Shown: positions 33,801 to 40,871 of the stretch, one piece after another
How the letters are laid out: every line of letters starts with the position of its first letter
Position numbering within the stretch: the stretch's first letter is position 1
Source: Pyxidicoccus trucidator
GTDB taxonomy: Bacteria; Myxococcota; Myxococcia; Myxococcales; Myxococcaceae
DNA: 64,000 nt
Assembly (NCBI RefSeq): GCF_010894435.1
Contig: NZ_JAAIXZ010000009.1
Coordinates: 353,342 to 417,341, forward strand
Reading direction: 5' to 3'
Position numbers and translations under genes: made by a program
Notes under the pieces: model-generated
Seen by the model: the letters and a program-made list of their open reading frames with translations, nothing else
What the model was told of the DNA's origin: nothing
The model's database searches: none

Positions 33801-35228
33801 CTCCCGGAGAAGGCCACCCTGCTGGGCCCCTGCAAGGTGATTCCGCAGGAGCAGCAGCACGTCACCACGCGCTGCATCGACATCCTCGCGCCGGAGCCCC
33901 TCACGGACGCCGTGGCGGAGACCGCCGCGCGCCTGCTGTCCGAGCTGAGCCAGAAGCCGAAGGACGTGGTGGTAGCGTGGCGTGGCAACCACCGCTTCGC
34001 CCAGGCCTTCGTGCCCATGCGCCTGGAGGCCGACGGAGAGCCGCCCCACCCGCTGCGGGAGAAGGGCGTGTACCTCATCACCGGCGGCCTGGGCGGCGTG
34101 GGCCTGCTGCTGGCCGAGCACCTCGCGGAGACGGTGCACGCGCGGCTGGCGCTGCTGGGCCGCTCGGCCTTCCCGGAGCCCTCCGAGTGGGACGCGTACC
34201 TGGCGACGCACGCCCAGGACGACCGGGTGGCCGTGCAGCTTCGCCGCATCCGCGAGCTGGAGAAGCGCGGCGCGGAGGTGATGGTGGTGCGCGCGGACGT
34301 GGCGGACGCGGCGCAACTGGAGACCGCGGTGGCGCGCGTGGAGGCCCGCTTCGGCGCGCTGCACGGCGTGCTGCACGGCGCCGGAGTCACCCAGGGCCCG
34401 TCCCTCTACAACCCGCTGACGGACATCGGCCGCAACGAGTCCGAGACGCAGTTCGGCCCCAAGGTGTACGGCACCTACGCGCTGGAGCAGGTGCTGCGCG
34501 GCCGGGCGGTGGGCTTCGTGCTGCTCTTCTCGTCCAACGCCGCGGTGCTGGGCGGCCTGGGCTACCTCACCTACGCGTCCTCCAACCTGTTCATGGACGC
34601 CTTCGCCCAGGCCCGCGCCGGGCGCCCCGGCACCCGCTGGGTGAGCGCGTCGTGGGACCCGTGGCCGGAGGAGACGAAGCACAACAACGTGCGCACCAGC
34701 ATGGACCAGTACGCCATGACGCCCCAGGAAGGCGCCGAGGCGGTGCGCCGGCTGGCGACGCTCGGCGTGGACGGCCAGGTGGTGGTGGCCACCGGGGATT
34801 TGCCCCAGCGCTGGAAGCTGTGGATTCAGCGCGACACCTCGCAGCAGGCGTCGGGCCCGCGCACCGTGGGCAAGGCGCGCCGCTCGAAGACGCCCTACGT
34901 GGCGCCCGCCACTGAGTTGGAGAAGCAGCTCGCCGCGCTCTGGCAGGAGGTGCTGGGCGTGGCCGAGGTGGGCCTCAACGACAACTTCTTCGACCTCGGA
35001 GGCCACTCGCTGCTGGCCACCCGCGTCGCGGGCCGCCTGCGCACCCAGTTCGACTTCGACGTCCCCCTGGCGAAGCTCTTCGAGGCGGCCACCGTGTCCG
35101 CCCTCGCGAAGCTCGTGGCCGACCACCAGGCCGCGCTGGAGGAAGCCGCCACCCAGGCCGCGCTCGACGAGCTGGCCAACCTCAGCGACGAGGAAATCGA
35201 GGCCGAGCTCGCTCGGCGCTCGAGCTAG
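30861..35228 (+). CDS. Type I PKS module 3: KS-AT(degenerate)-KR-ACP
   Basis: A 1455-aa PKS. The KS is intact (Cys185 in HTACSTSL; ETHGTGTALGD; KTNVGHLDAAAG). The AT has decayed: the GHSxG elbow reads GEGVG at 624-628, so both the His and the Ser nucleophile are missing; the opening motif is SDAGAGAP; and the segment that normally holds the substrate loop is absent, shortening the domain by roughly 100 residues against PKS 2. The KR is complete (GGLGGVG ~1074, FSSNAAVLGG, Tyr1238 and Asn1242 in YASSN). The ACP has LGGHSL with Ser1383. The C-terminus is an acidic helix (LSDEEIEAELARRSS), unlike the basic tails of the other modules. No thioesterase follows. It must be loaded by an AT in trans. 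Confidence 0.94.
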   Translation: MAGDSSNTGTTGLEIAVVGMAGRFPGARDLEAFWRNLRDGVESITFLKDSELEASALDSPAIRSDPNYVKAAAFLEDADMFDASYFGVTPKEAEVMDPQQRVFLECAVEALENAGYDAERFKGRVGVYAGARTDTYVFNLFSNQAAVGGLDPFEIGLGNDLAFLTTRVAHRLNLRGPAYSVHTACSTSLVALHLASQALLADECQLAIAGGVAINVPQKVGYLYQYGSIMSPDGHCRAFDAKAAGTIFGSGVGLVVLKRLEDALADGDTIHAVIKGSAINNDGSVKASFTAPSVQGQATVIKDALAAADVPADSISYVETHGTGTALGDPIEIRALTKAFGNKTRGKRSVAIGSVKTNVGHLDAAAGSASLLKAILALKHQQFPPSLHFESPNPQIDFDSGPFYVNTALQPWARGRTPRRAGVSSFGIGGTNAHIVLEEAPPATATAPGRPWELLVLSARSHTALDTATARLAQHLEEHPEAALADVAYTLQVGRKAHSHRRLVVVKDGKDAVRVLRMAEPQRVLTGAHETGNRPVSFLFSDAGAGAPLEPLYRAEPAFRAEVDRCAELLQPSLGKDLRSALYPDDGSAPALSGPLSATARFVEPYALARLWMTWGVQPESLLGEGVGELVAACLAGVLPLEDALALAVARGGGAEPVLSGSALKAPEVPVYSAATGALLTADEATRAATWLDRSRPSRVTDGLRELVKEPTRVLLAMGAPGALLEAARTLAGATGTRSVLASLPASGDATPASAAVLTTLGRLWLEGVEVDWEGLYEGQSRRRVPLPTYPFERQRFWVAPAERTAQAAQQGPQGKLVDMADWFHVPSWRRTAPASLDRKALAERRCWVVLVDGLGVGEALCRRLEDAGQQVVRVRQGSSFMRDAERRYALDPRTPGDYATLWKDLTDQDLQPSTVVHLWSLTPQAEGATGSELFRKLQDVGYYSLLHLGQALAKGDTSRQVRVEVVTNRVHDLEGEHHALPEKATLLGPCKVIPQEQQHVTTRCIDILAPEPLTDAVAETAARLLSELSQKPKDVVVAWRGNHRFAQAFVPMRLEADGEPPHPLREKGVYLITGGLGGVGLLLAEHLAETVHARLALLGRSAFPEPSEWDAYLATHAQDDRVAVQLRRIRELEKRGAEVMVVRADVADAAQLETAVARVEARFGALHGVLHGAGVTQGPSLYNPLTDIGRNESETQFGPKVYGTYALEQVLRGRAVGFVLLFSSNAAVLGGLGYLTYASSNLFMDAFAQARAGRPGTRWVSASWDPWPEETKHNNVRTSMDQYAMTPQEGAEAVRRLATLGVDGQVVVATGDLPQRWKLWIQRDTSQQASGPRTVGKARRSKTPYVAPATELEKQLAALWQEVLGVAEVGLNDNFFDLGGHSLLATRVAGRLRTQFDFDVPLAKLFEAATVSALAKLVADHQAALEEAATQAALDELANLSDEEIEAELARRSS

Positions 35229-35363
35229 GCCACCGCGACACAGACCTACACCCTGTCCCCGAGCGGCGGCACGCTAGAACCGGAGCTGGCTTCTGGCCTA
35301 CCATGCTTGACGCCTTTTTCGGGGATGTGAGCAGAATGCACCCACTCCCAGGAGTCGAACACC

Positions 35364-35588
35364 ATGGCAGATGAACGCGAAGACACGACAATCTACAAGG
35401 TCGTCGTGAACCACGAAGAGCAGTACTCCATCTGGCCGGCGGACCGTGAGAACGCGCTCGGCTGGAAGGACGCGGGCAAGCAGGGCCTCAAGGCCGAGTG
35501 CCTGGAGTACGTCAAGCAGGTCTGGACGGACATGCGCCCCCTGAGCCTCCGCAAGAAGATGGAAGAGCAGGCGCAGGCGAAGAACTGA
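35364..35588 (+). CDS. MbtH-like protein
   Basis: A 74-aa MbtH-family protein that binds and activates NRPS adenylation domains. The signature is visible: VVNHEEQYSIWPADRENALGW, then EYVKQVWTDMRPLSLR. The usual Pro in the middle of the first motif is Ala here. The only A domain in the window is in the NRPS at 13,685-20,167, so that is the presumed partner, although the gene is placed at the far end of the cluster. The start ATG follows an AGGAG sequence (35350-35354) after a 135-bp gap, so a separate promoter is possible. Confidence 0.93.
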   Translation: MADEREDTTIYKVVVNHEEQYSIWPADRENALGWKDAGKQGLKAECLEYVKQVWTDMRPLSLRKKMEEQAQAKN

Positions 35589-35601
35589 AGCAAACGGGTT
35601 C

Positions 35602-35640
35602 ACGCCCCCAGGGCCGGCGTCAGCCAGCGTCCGGGGGCGT
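35602..35640 (+). terminator. Hairpin after MbtH gene
   Basis: ACGCCCCC (35602-35609) pairs with GGGGGCGT (35633-35640), with further GC pairs inside, 13 bases after the MbtH stop codon. The following sequence is pyrimidine-rich without a true T-run. It marks the probable 3' end of the cluster transcript. Confidence 0.55.
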
Positions 35641-35762
35641 GCTTCCCACCCGCATTGCATGCGCAGGCCCCGGAGGGCCGCCATGTGACGGCCTCCAGGC
35701 CCCGCGCTTGATTCAAGGACTCCCTCTCCCCGCGAAGCGCGGAGAGGGCGGGCCAGCCTCGC

Positions 35763-36455
35763 TCAGAGGTCCGGCGGCGGGCGGACGCCCAGGTGGCACG
35801 CGCGCAAGGCCAGCTGCGTGCGGTTCTCCGCGCCCAGCTTGCGGTAGAGCTGCGTGACGTGCGACTTCACCGTGCGCTCGGCAATCTGCAGGTGCGCGGC
35901 GATCTTCAGGTTGTCCGCGCCTCCCGCCACGTATGCGAGCACTTCTCGCTCGCGCTGTGTGAGCGCCAGCAGCACGCTGGCCGTGGGCGACGTCACCGGC
36001 GGGTGCTCGAAGTCGTTCCTCAGCAGCTGCACCGGGAACAACCGCTCGCCCCGCACCAGCGACTGGATGGCGGACGCCACGGCGGTGGTGCCGAGGCCAG
36101 CGCGGAAGAGGTAGCCGGAGGCTCCCTCGTCGAAGCACTGCGAGATGACCTCCGGCTGACTCACGGCGGAGAGCAACAGCATCCTCACCTCCAGGCGACG
36201 CTTGCGCGCCTCCCGCAGGAGATTGATGCCCTCCGTCACGGAGCAGCCGACAGCCGCCTCGCTGTCACCCTCCACGTCCATCACCGCCACCTGCGGCGGA
36301 TCGGTGCCCAGCCCATCGAGGAAGAGGCGCACGTCCCTCGTCACCGAGGACACCTGCACGCCTTCCCCGCGGAGTCCGTCGGCAAGGCCCTGCCAGGCCG
36401 CCCACGGTCCCTCGAGAATCGAAACACGAATCGCTGCTTGATTGGATGTTGCCAT
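35763..36455 (-). CDS. LuxR/NarL-type response regulator with atypical receiver
   Basis: A 230-aa regulator. Residues ~8-125 form a receiver-like domain with the phosphoacceptor candidate Asp60 (VAVMD), but the N-terminal acidic pair is reduced to Glu15 (VSILEGP) and the conserved Lys is replaced by Arg118 (GYLFR), so phosphorylation chemistry may be altered. Residues ~163-220 are a typical LuxR helix-turn-helix (LTQREREVLAYV, IAERTVKSHVTQLYRKL). It converges on the biosynthetic cluster and has no sensor kinase beside it. It might control the cluster, but position is the only support. Confidence 0.88.
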   Translation of the reverse strand: MATSNQAAIRVSILEGPWAAWQGLADGLRGEGVQVSSVTRDVRLFLDGLGTDPPQVAVMDVEGDSEAAVGCSVTEGINLLREARKRRLEVRMLLLSAVSQPEVISQCFDEGASGYLFRAGLGTTAVASAIQSLVRGERLFPVQLLRNDFEHPPVTSPTASVLLALTQREREVLAYVAGGADNLKIAAHLQIAERTVKSHVTQLYRKLGAENRTQLALRACHLGVRPPPDL

Positions 36456-36981
36456 GCGAAGGCCCCCCAGCCGTCATGGCGAAAACTTCTCGGACTACTC
36501 TTTGACCACAGCCGACTCCGTTACTCAGGTGCCAGCGGGGAGAGACCAGGGAAGAACGAGCACGTCCGCTGAATCACTACGGGGTCGGCCTGCCGATACA
36601 AGACCTGACTCCTGACTGCTTTCGACTTTCGACTACGCCTGCTGCACTCCCGGGCCGCACCTCCTCGGCGGCCCCTTCCTGAGTCCTGCTGCATGAAACC
36701 CTAACACCGGGAAAGCGCAGACGCGAACCAGCCCCGGCGGGAGTGTCTGGTGTGCATGATTCGGTGAGGGTTCCAGGGGCTTCAGACGTTGGTTCGTCAT
36801 CGTTGTCCTCCGCCGGACAGGCCCCGCAGTTCACTATCGAATGCCTCGGCCCTTCAGTACCTGCCCCACCGTCCAGCGTCAGACATCCGGCCGTAACCTG
36901 TAATACCAGAAATGCCAGTCATAGCGCGAAGAGTCAAGCGCCCTGGGGCCGGCGCGAGGGCGTGTATGCTGAGGGGCCTAC
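36456..36981. other. Long intergenic region between LuxR regulator and RDD gene
   Basis: A 526-bp divergent gap of lower GC than its surroundings. It should hold the promoters of the regulator and of the RDD-SpoIIM operon. I see short tandem copies (TTTCGAC twice near 36620-36633; GACTCCTGACT) but no RNA gene, insertion sequence or clear promoter match. Short ORFs here have no recognisable content. Confidence 0.5.
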
Positions 36982-37740
36982 ATGAGCACCGCCCCGTCTC
37001 CCCATCTCGACGTCGCCACGCCTGAGCGCGTGGCGCTCACCCTGCCCGTGGCGGGCATCGGCTACCGGTGTCTGGCCTGGCTCGTGGACGCGAGCCTGCT
37101 GTTCTTCTTCTGGATTGTGGCCTACTTCGTCTTCACCCTCCTGGTGTCGGACGTGCTGGGCGTGCTCCAGGCGCTGTCCGGGCTCGGGCAGACGTTGCTG
37201 GTGGTGGGCCTCTTCGCCACGCAATGGCTGTACTGGACGGTGGGCGAGGTCTTCTTCCATGGGCAGACGGTGGGAAAGCGGGTGTTGGGCATCCGCGTGG
37301 TGAGGATGGACGGCTCGCCGGTGGGCCTGTTCGAGAGCGCGGTGCGCAACCTCTGCCGCGCGGTGGACTTCCTGCCCATGCTGTACGCCGCCGGCTGTAT
37401 CTCCATGCTGCTCACCCGCCAGCACCGGCGCCTGGGTGACTTGCTGGCCGGCACGCTGCTGGTGCGCGAGGAGCGCATCGACCTGGACAAGTATACCGCC
37501 GTGTCCCGGCCCCAGGCCGTGCCCGCCGCCCCCACCACGACGCGCGCGCTGACGCCCACCGAGGTGGAGCTGGTGCTGGCCTTCCTGACGCGCGCCCCCG
37601 GCTTCACGCCGGACGTGCGGCGGCGGATGGGGCAGACGCTGGTGGACCGCGTGGGCGGGCTGAGCGGCGAGCAGCGCGCGGAGGTGCTCGCCACGCCGGA
37701 GCGCACCGAGGCCTTCCTGCGCGCCCGGGTGGAGGCCTGA
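36982..37740 (+). CDS. RDD family membrane protein
   Basis: A 252-aa inner-membrane protein with the RDD domain (PF06271) in residues ~22-160: RCLAWLVDASLLFF, the long hydrophobic stretch at ~35-80, VGKRVLGIRVVRMDG, and HRRLGDLLAGTLLVRE. About three membrane segments are visible. A cytoplasmic C-terminal part (~170-252) contains helices and no known domain. RDD proteins are poorly characterised; some act in ion exchange. The ATG follows GAGGGG. The next gene starts one base after this stop, so the pair is cotranscribed, the usual RDD-SpoIIM-type arrangement. Confidence 0.92.
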   Translation: MSTAPSPHLDVATPERVALTLPVAGIGYRCLAWLVDASLLFFFWIVAYFVFTLLVSDVLGVLQALSGLGQTLLVVGLFATQWLYWTVGEVFFHGQTVGKRVLGIRVVRMDGSPVGLFESAVRNLCRAVDFLPMLYAAGCISMLLTRQHRRLGDLLAGTLLVREERIDLDKYTAVSRPQAVPAAPTTTRALTPTEVELVLAFLTRAPGFTPDVRRRMGQTLVDRVGGLSGEQRAEVLATPERTEAFLRARVEA

Positions 37741-37741
37741 C

Positions 37742-38737
37742 GTGGCCCTGCCCCTGCCCGCCTTCGTGGCGAAGCGCCGCGTGGACTGGGACGCGCTCCA
37801 GGCGCTGCTGGGCCGCCAGCGGGCCGGCGCGCTGAAGCTGGAGGAGCTGCGCACGCTGGACACGCTCTACCGCCGCGCCGCCTCGGACCTGGCGCATACG
37901 CAGACGTTCTACCCGGGCACGGACGCGCACCGCTTCCTCAACCAGCTCTGCGGCCAGGCCTACGCCGCCATCTACCAGCCCCCGCGCGAGCGCTGGCCGG
38001 CGGTGCGCGCCTTCTTCAAGCACGACTTCCCGGCCACGCTGCGCCGCGAGCTGCGCTTCGTGGGCGCCAGCGCCGCGCTGTTCTGCCTGGGACTGCTGCT
38101 GGGCGCACTGGTGGTGCTGTGGGAGCCCCGGGGCGCGGAGCTGCTGGTGCCGGCCGGGGTGCGCCAGTACGTGGCCCATGGCCGCATGTGGACGGACGAC
38201 ATCCTGTCGGTGGCGCCGCCCAACTCGGTGGCGTCCGGCATCGCCACCAACAACCTCACCGTCACCATCGTCACCTTCGCCCTGGGCCTGCTGGGCGGCC
38301 TGGGCACCGTCTACATGCTGGTGAACAACGGCGTGCACATCGGCGCCATCGGCGCGCTGTGCGCCCGCGAGGGCATGACGCGAGGCTTCCTGGACTTCAT
38401 CGCCGCCCACGGCCCGGTGGAGCTGTCCATCATCGTCATCGCCGGCGCGGCGGGCCTCATGGTGGGCCAGGCGCTCATCGACCCGGGAGAGCTGCCACGC
38501 GGCCAGGCCCTGACGCTGCGGGGGCGCGAGGCGGTGAAGCTGGTGCTCGGCTGCGCGCCCTTCCTGGCCCTCATCGGCGTGGTGGAGGGCTACGTCTCCC
38601 CGGGCAGCCTCTTCCCCACCTGGGTGAAGGCGGGGCTGGGCCTGGCCCTGGGAGCGCTCTTCTGGGGCTACCTGCTGCGGGCCGGCAGGACGGAGGCCGG
38701 GGCCACGGGGCTCGAGCCCGAGGTCAGCGCTTCCTGA
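37742..38737 (+). CDS. SpoIIM/stage II sporulation protein M-like membrane protein
   Basis: A 331-aa polytopic membrane protein of the SpoIIM/DUF95 family, starting at GTG one base after the RDD stop. The N-terminal ~90 residues are soluble and helical (LEELRTLDTLYRRAASDLAHTQT), followed by about five to six membrane segments, including FCLGLLLGALVVLW, NNLTVTIVTFALGLLGGLGTVYML and FIAAHGPVELSIIVIAGAAGLMVG. In Bacillus, SpoIIM acts in septal peptidoglycan remodelling; in other bacteria the family occurs with RDD and MoxR genes and its role is unclear. Its last 70 bp overlap the convergent J-domain gene. Confidence 0.9.
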   Translation: MALPLPAFVAKRRVDWDALQALLGRQRAGALKLEELRTLDTLYRRAASDLAHTQTFYPGTDAHRFLNQLCGQAYAAIYQPPRERWPAVRAFFKHDFPATLRRELRFVGASAALFCLGLLLGALVVLWEPRGAELLVPAGVRQYVAHGRMWTDDILSVAPPNSVASGIATNNLTVTIVTFALGLLGGLGTVYMLVNNGVHIGAIGALCAREGMTRGFLDFIAAHGPVELSIIVIAGAAGLMVGQALIDPGELPRGQALTLRGREAVKLVLGCAPFLALIGVVEGYVSPGSLFPTWVKAGLGLALGALFWGYLLRAGRTEAGATGLEPEVSAS

Positions 38738-39180
38738 CGCTTGCGCTGGCGGTGGCGGAGGATCTTCTCGTAGGCGGCGTTCAGCTCGCGCATCTTCTCC
38801 GCCGAGCCGCCGCGGTCCGGATGCCGCTCCATCGCCAGCTCGTGGTAGCGCGCGCGCACCGTCTCCGCCGAGTCCTGCGGCGACACGCCCAGCAGCCGGT
38901 ACGGGTCCTGGTCCTCCAGCGCGTTCAGCCAGCGGTCCAGCCGGTCCTTCACCTCGAGGAAGCGCTCATCCTGGGCCCCGGTGTCCTTCACCGGGTGCGT
39001 GCGCACCTTCGCGTCCGCCCGGAAGACCTCCGAGTACGTGCTGGACACCCAGCGGTGGCACCCGGAGCACCGGAAGTAGCGCACCCGGGTCCCCGCCTGC
39101 TGGGTCATCCGGATGCCGCAGTGGGTGCACTCCACCTCGACGTTCTCCAGCGTCTGCCAGTTCGCGACCGCCGCGCTCAT
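38668..39180 (-). CDS. Zinc-ribbon plus DnaJ-type J-domain protein
   Basis: A 170-aa protein. Residues ~15-45 form a zinc ribbon with two CxxC pairs (VECTHCGIR and YFRCSGCHRW). A linker helix follows, then a J domain at ~95-150: DPYRLLGVSPQDSAETVRARYHEL, the diagnostic HPD in ERHPDRGGSAEKMRELNAAYEKIL. It should stimulate a DnaK-type ATPase; the client is unknown. The start at 39180 (MSAAVANWQ) has GGGAG upstream, and longer in-frame extension is low-complexity. The 3' end overlaps the SpoIIM-like gene by 70 bp tail to tail. Confidence 0.87.
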   Translation of the reverse strand: MSAAVANWQTLENVEVECTHCGIRMTQQAGTRVRYFRCSGCHRWVSSTYSEVFRADAKVRTHPVKDTGAQDERFLEVKDRLDRWLNALEDQDPYRLLGVSPQDSAETVRARYHELAMERHPDRGGSAEKMRELNAAYEKILRHRQRKRQEALTSGSSPVAPASVLPARSR

Positions 39181-39286
39181 CAGCCCTTGCTCCCTCTTGC
39201 AACACTCATGTAGCAGCGCCAAGGTCCCACGATCGGAGATCGCGTCAAGAAAAACTCCGGGGTGGTTTCGGGGTAGAAAGAAGCCC

Positions 39287-39910
39287 ATGCGTCCCCTGCT
39301 CCTCACCGGACTCCTGGTCGCCGCCGCCGCCGCGCATGGCCAGGCCCCGGCCCGCCCCCGTCCCCCTGCCCCGGTCCGCCCCGCCCCGGCGCGGGAGCAG
39401 CCCGCGCCCGCCACCCCGCCCCCGGCGCAGCCCTCCGAGGCGCTCCCGCCCCCCACCGCCCCGCTCCTGCCCGCCGTCGAGCCTCCCGTCACCGGCCCGG
39501 ACGACACCGCCCTGCTGCGCGCCCTGCTGTGGGCCGCGAAGCCCGCGCCGGAGGAGGTCCGCGCCATCGCCATCGAAGACGTGGCGCTGCTGGGCGACGC
39601 GCGCGCCCTGGACTCGCTGGCCACCTTCATGTGGGACCCGAACCCGCGCATCCAACAGGCGGCGCTGCGCGCGGTGGCGCTCTTCCAGCACCCGCGCGCC
39701 GAGGAGATTCTCGGCAACGTGGTGCGCCACCCGCGCATGCCGGACGCGCTGAAGATTCAAGCGCTCAACGGGCTCATCTTCCAGCGCACGCCCACCGCGC
39801 GGCGCACGGTGCAGGACGCGGCCCGGGACTCGCGCCTCACCGCCTCCGTGCAGAACGCCGCGCGCACCGTGGCCACGCAGTGGGAGGCGACGCCCGCGGC
39901 GAGCCGCTGA
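39287..39910 (+). CDS. Secreted HEAT-repeat protein
   Basis: A 207-aa exported protein with an N-terminal signal peptide (LLLTGLLVAAAAAHGQA), a Pro-rich low-complexity linker (~20-70), and HEAT/Armadillo-like helical repeats in the rest (IAIEDVALLGDARALDSLATFM, IQQAALRAVALFQHPRAEEIL, LKIQALNGLIFQRTP). Such repeats mediate protein binding; the partner is unknown. The ATG at 39287 follows AGAAAGAAG and is the only start compatible with the signal peptide. It is divergent from the J-domain gene, with about 106 bp between the start codons. Confidence 0.85.
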   Translation: MRPLLLTGLLVAAAAAHGQAPARPRPPAPVRPAPAREQPAPATPPPAQPSEALPPPTAPLLPAVEPPVTGPDDTALLRALLWAAKPAPEEVRAIAIEDVALLGDARALDSLATFMWDPNPRIQQAALRAVALFQHPRAEEILGNVVRHPRMPDALKIQALNGLIFQRTPTARRTVQDAARDSRLTASVQNAARTVATQWEATPAASR

Positions 39911-40028
39911 CGCCTGCCCGCCTGCCCTCCTTCCAGGCCGGCGCGTGTAGCCTCCTGAACGGGCCTGCCCCCGCGGACGGGGGGCGGTTTCCTGGAGAAG
40001 TCACGGCCCTGCGCTAGAATGCGGGCCC

Positions 40029-40556
40029 ATGAAGATCACCCCGCTCGACATCCGGCAGAAGCGGTTCGAAACGGCCCTGCGCGGCTTCTCCCGCCGCGAG
40101 GTGGAGGCCCACCTCGAGCTGATCGCCGGTGAGTTCGAGGAGGTGGTGAAGGAGAACATCGCGCTCAAGGAGGAGCTCAAGCGCACCCAGCTCAAGCTCG
40201 AGCAGCACCAGGAGCGGGAGCGCACCCTCCAGGAGACGATGGTCACCGCCCAGCGCATCAGCGAGGACCTCAAGTCCGCCGCGAAGAAGGAAGCGGAGAT
40301 CATCATCGCGGACGCGGAGCACCAGGCGGAGAAGATCGTCCACGGCGCCCACCAGCGGCTGGTGCAGGTGGTGGAGGACATCAACGAGCTGAAGCGCCAG
40401 CGCACCCAGTTCGAGTCCCAGGTGCGCTCCGTGCTGGACGCGCACCAGAAGCTGCTGGAGACGTTCAAGGGCCCCTCCTTCGCGGACCGCGACTACGCGC
40501 GCGTCGAGGACAACGTGGCCTACCTCTCCCAGAAGAAGGCCAACGTCTCCGAGTAG
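40029..40556 (+). CDS. DivIVA-domain protein
   Basis: A 175-aa coiled-coil protein of the DivIVA/GpsB type. The N-terminal lipid-binding segment MKITPLDIRQKRFETALRGFSRREVEAHLELIAGEFE is diagnostic, and ~35-155 is almost continuous heptad-like helix. DivIVA proteins mark curved membranes and recruit polar or division proteins. It runs into a YggU-family gene three bases downstream, which is a common order (DivIVA near YggU). Confidence 0.92.
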   Translation: MKITPLDIRQKRFETALRGFSRREVEAHLELIAGEFEEVVKENIALKEELKRTQLKLEQHQERERTLQETMVTAQRISEDLKSAAKKEAEIIIADAEHQAEKIVHGAHQRLVQVVEDINELKRQRTQFESQVRSVLDAHQKLLETFKGPSFADRDYARVEDNVAYLSQKKANVSE

Positions 40557-40559
40557 CCC

Positions 40560-40859
40560 GTGGCGGCGCCCTGGCTGAAGGCCGTTCCGGAGGGCGTGGA
40601 GCTGGCGGTGCTCGTCCAGCCGCGCGCCTCGCGCACCCGCGTGGTGGGCGAGCACGACGGCATGCTGAAGCTCCAGCTCGCCGCGCCTCCCGTGGACGGC
40701 GAGGCCAATGCCGCCCTGCTGGAGTTCCTCTCCAAGCAGCTCGGGGTCCCCCGGCGGCAAATTACACTCACCGCCGGTGACGCATCGCGCCGCAAGCGGG
40801 TGAAGGTGGTGGGGGTTGATGCGGCTCGGGTCGAGGCTGTTATGTCTGGGGAAACGTGA
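40560..40859 (+). CDS. DUF167/YggU family protein
   Basis: A 99-aa member of the YggU/DUF167 family, starting at GTG three bases after the DivIVA-like stop. Family motifs are clear: LAVLVQPRASRTRVVGEHDGMLKLQL, APPVDGEANAALLEFLSKQLGVP and LTAGDASRRKRVKV. Its role is not established; it is a small conserved cytosolic protein. It is followed after 12 bp by the metallopeptidase gene, so the three probably form an operon. Confidence 0.93.
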   Translation: MAAPWLKAVPEGVELAVLVQPRASRTRVVGEHDGMLKLQLAAPPVDGEANAALLEFLSKQLGVPRRQITLTAGDASRRKRVKVVGVDAARVEAVMSGET

Positions 40860-40871
40860 GGCCCGCCGCTC

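Larger units (their letters stand above)
12093..35588 (+). other. NRPS-PKS-glycoside biosynthetic gene cluster
   Basis: Seven co-directional genes: dioxygenase, FAAL-ACP-C-A(Ox)-PCP, PKS 1, PKS 2, glycosyltransferase, PKS 3 and MbtH. Gaps from the NRPS through PKS 3 are 6-56 bp, which indicates one operon; larger gaps of 512 and 135 bp precede the NRPS and MbtH. There is no thioesterase, reductase release domain, transporter or phosphopantetheinyl transferase in the window. The boundaries are the regulatory region on the left and the hairpin after MbtH on the right. Confidence 0.85.

Noticed and set aside
25126..35126. Further long minus-strand frames opposite PKS 2 and PKS 3
   Set aside because: Same antisense artefact; both genes on the plus strand have complete catalytic motifs.
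34890..35228. A thioesterase at the end of PKS 3
   Set aside because: Only the ACP and a ~40-residue helical tail follow; there is no GxSxG hydrolase segment.
36456..36981. A gene or mobile-element scar in the low-GC gap
   Set aside because: No ORF with recognisable content, no terminal inverted repeats and no target duplications.
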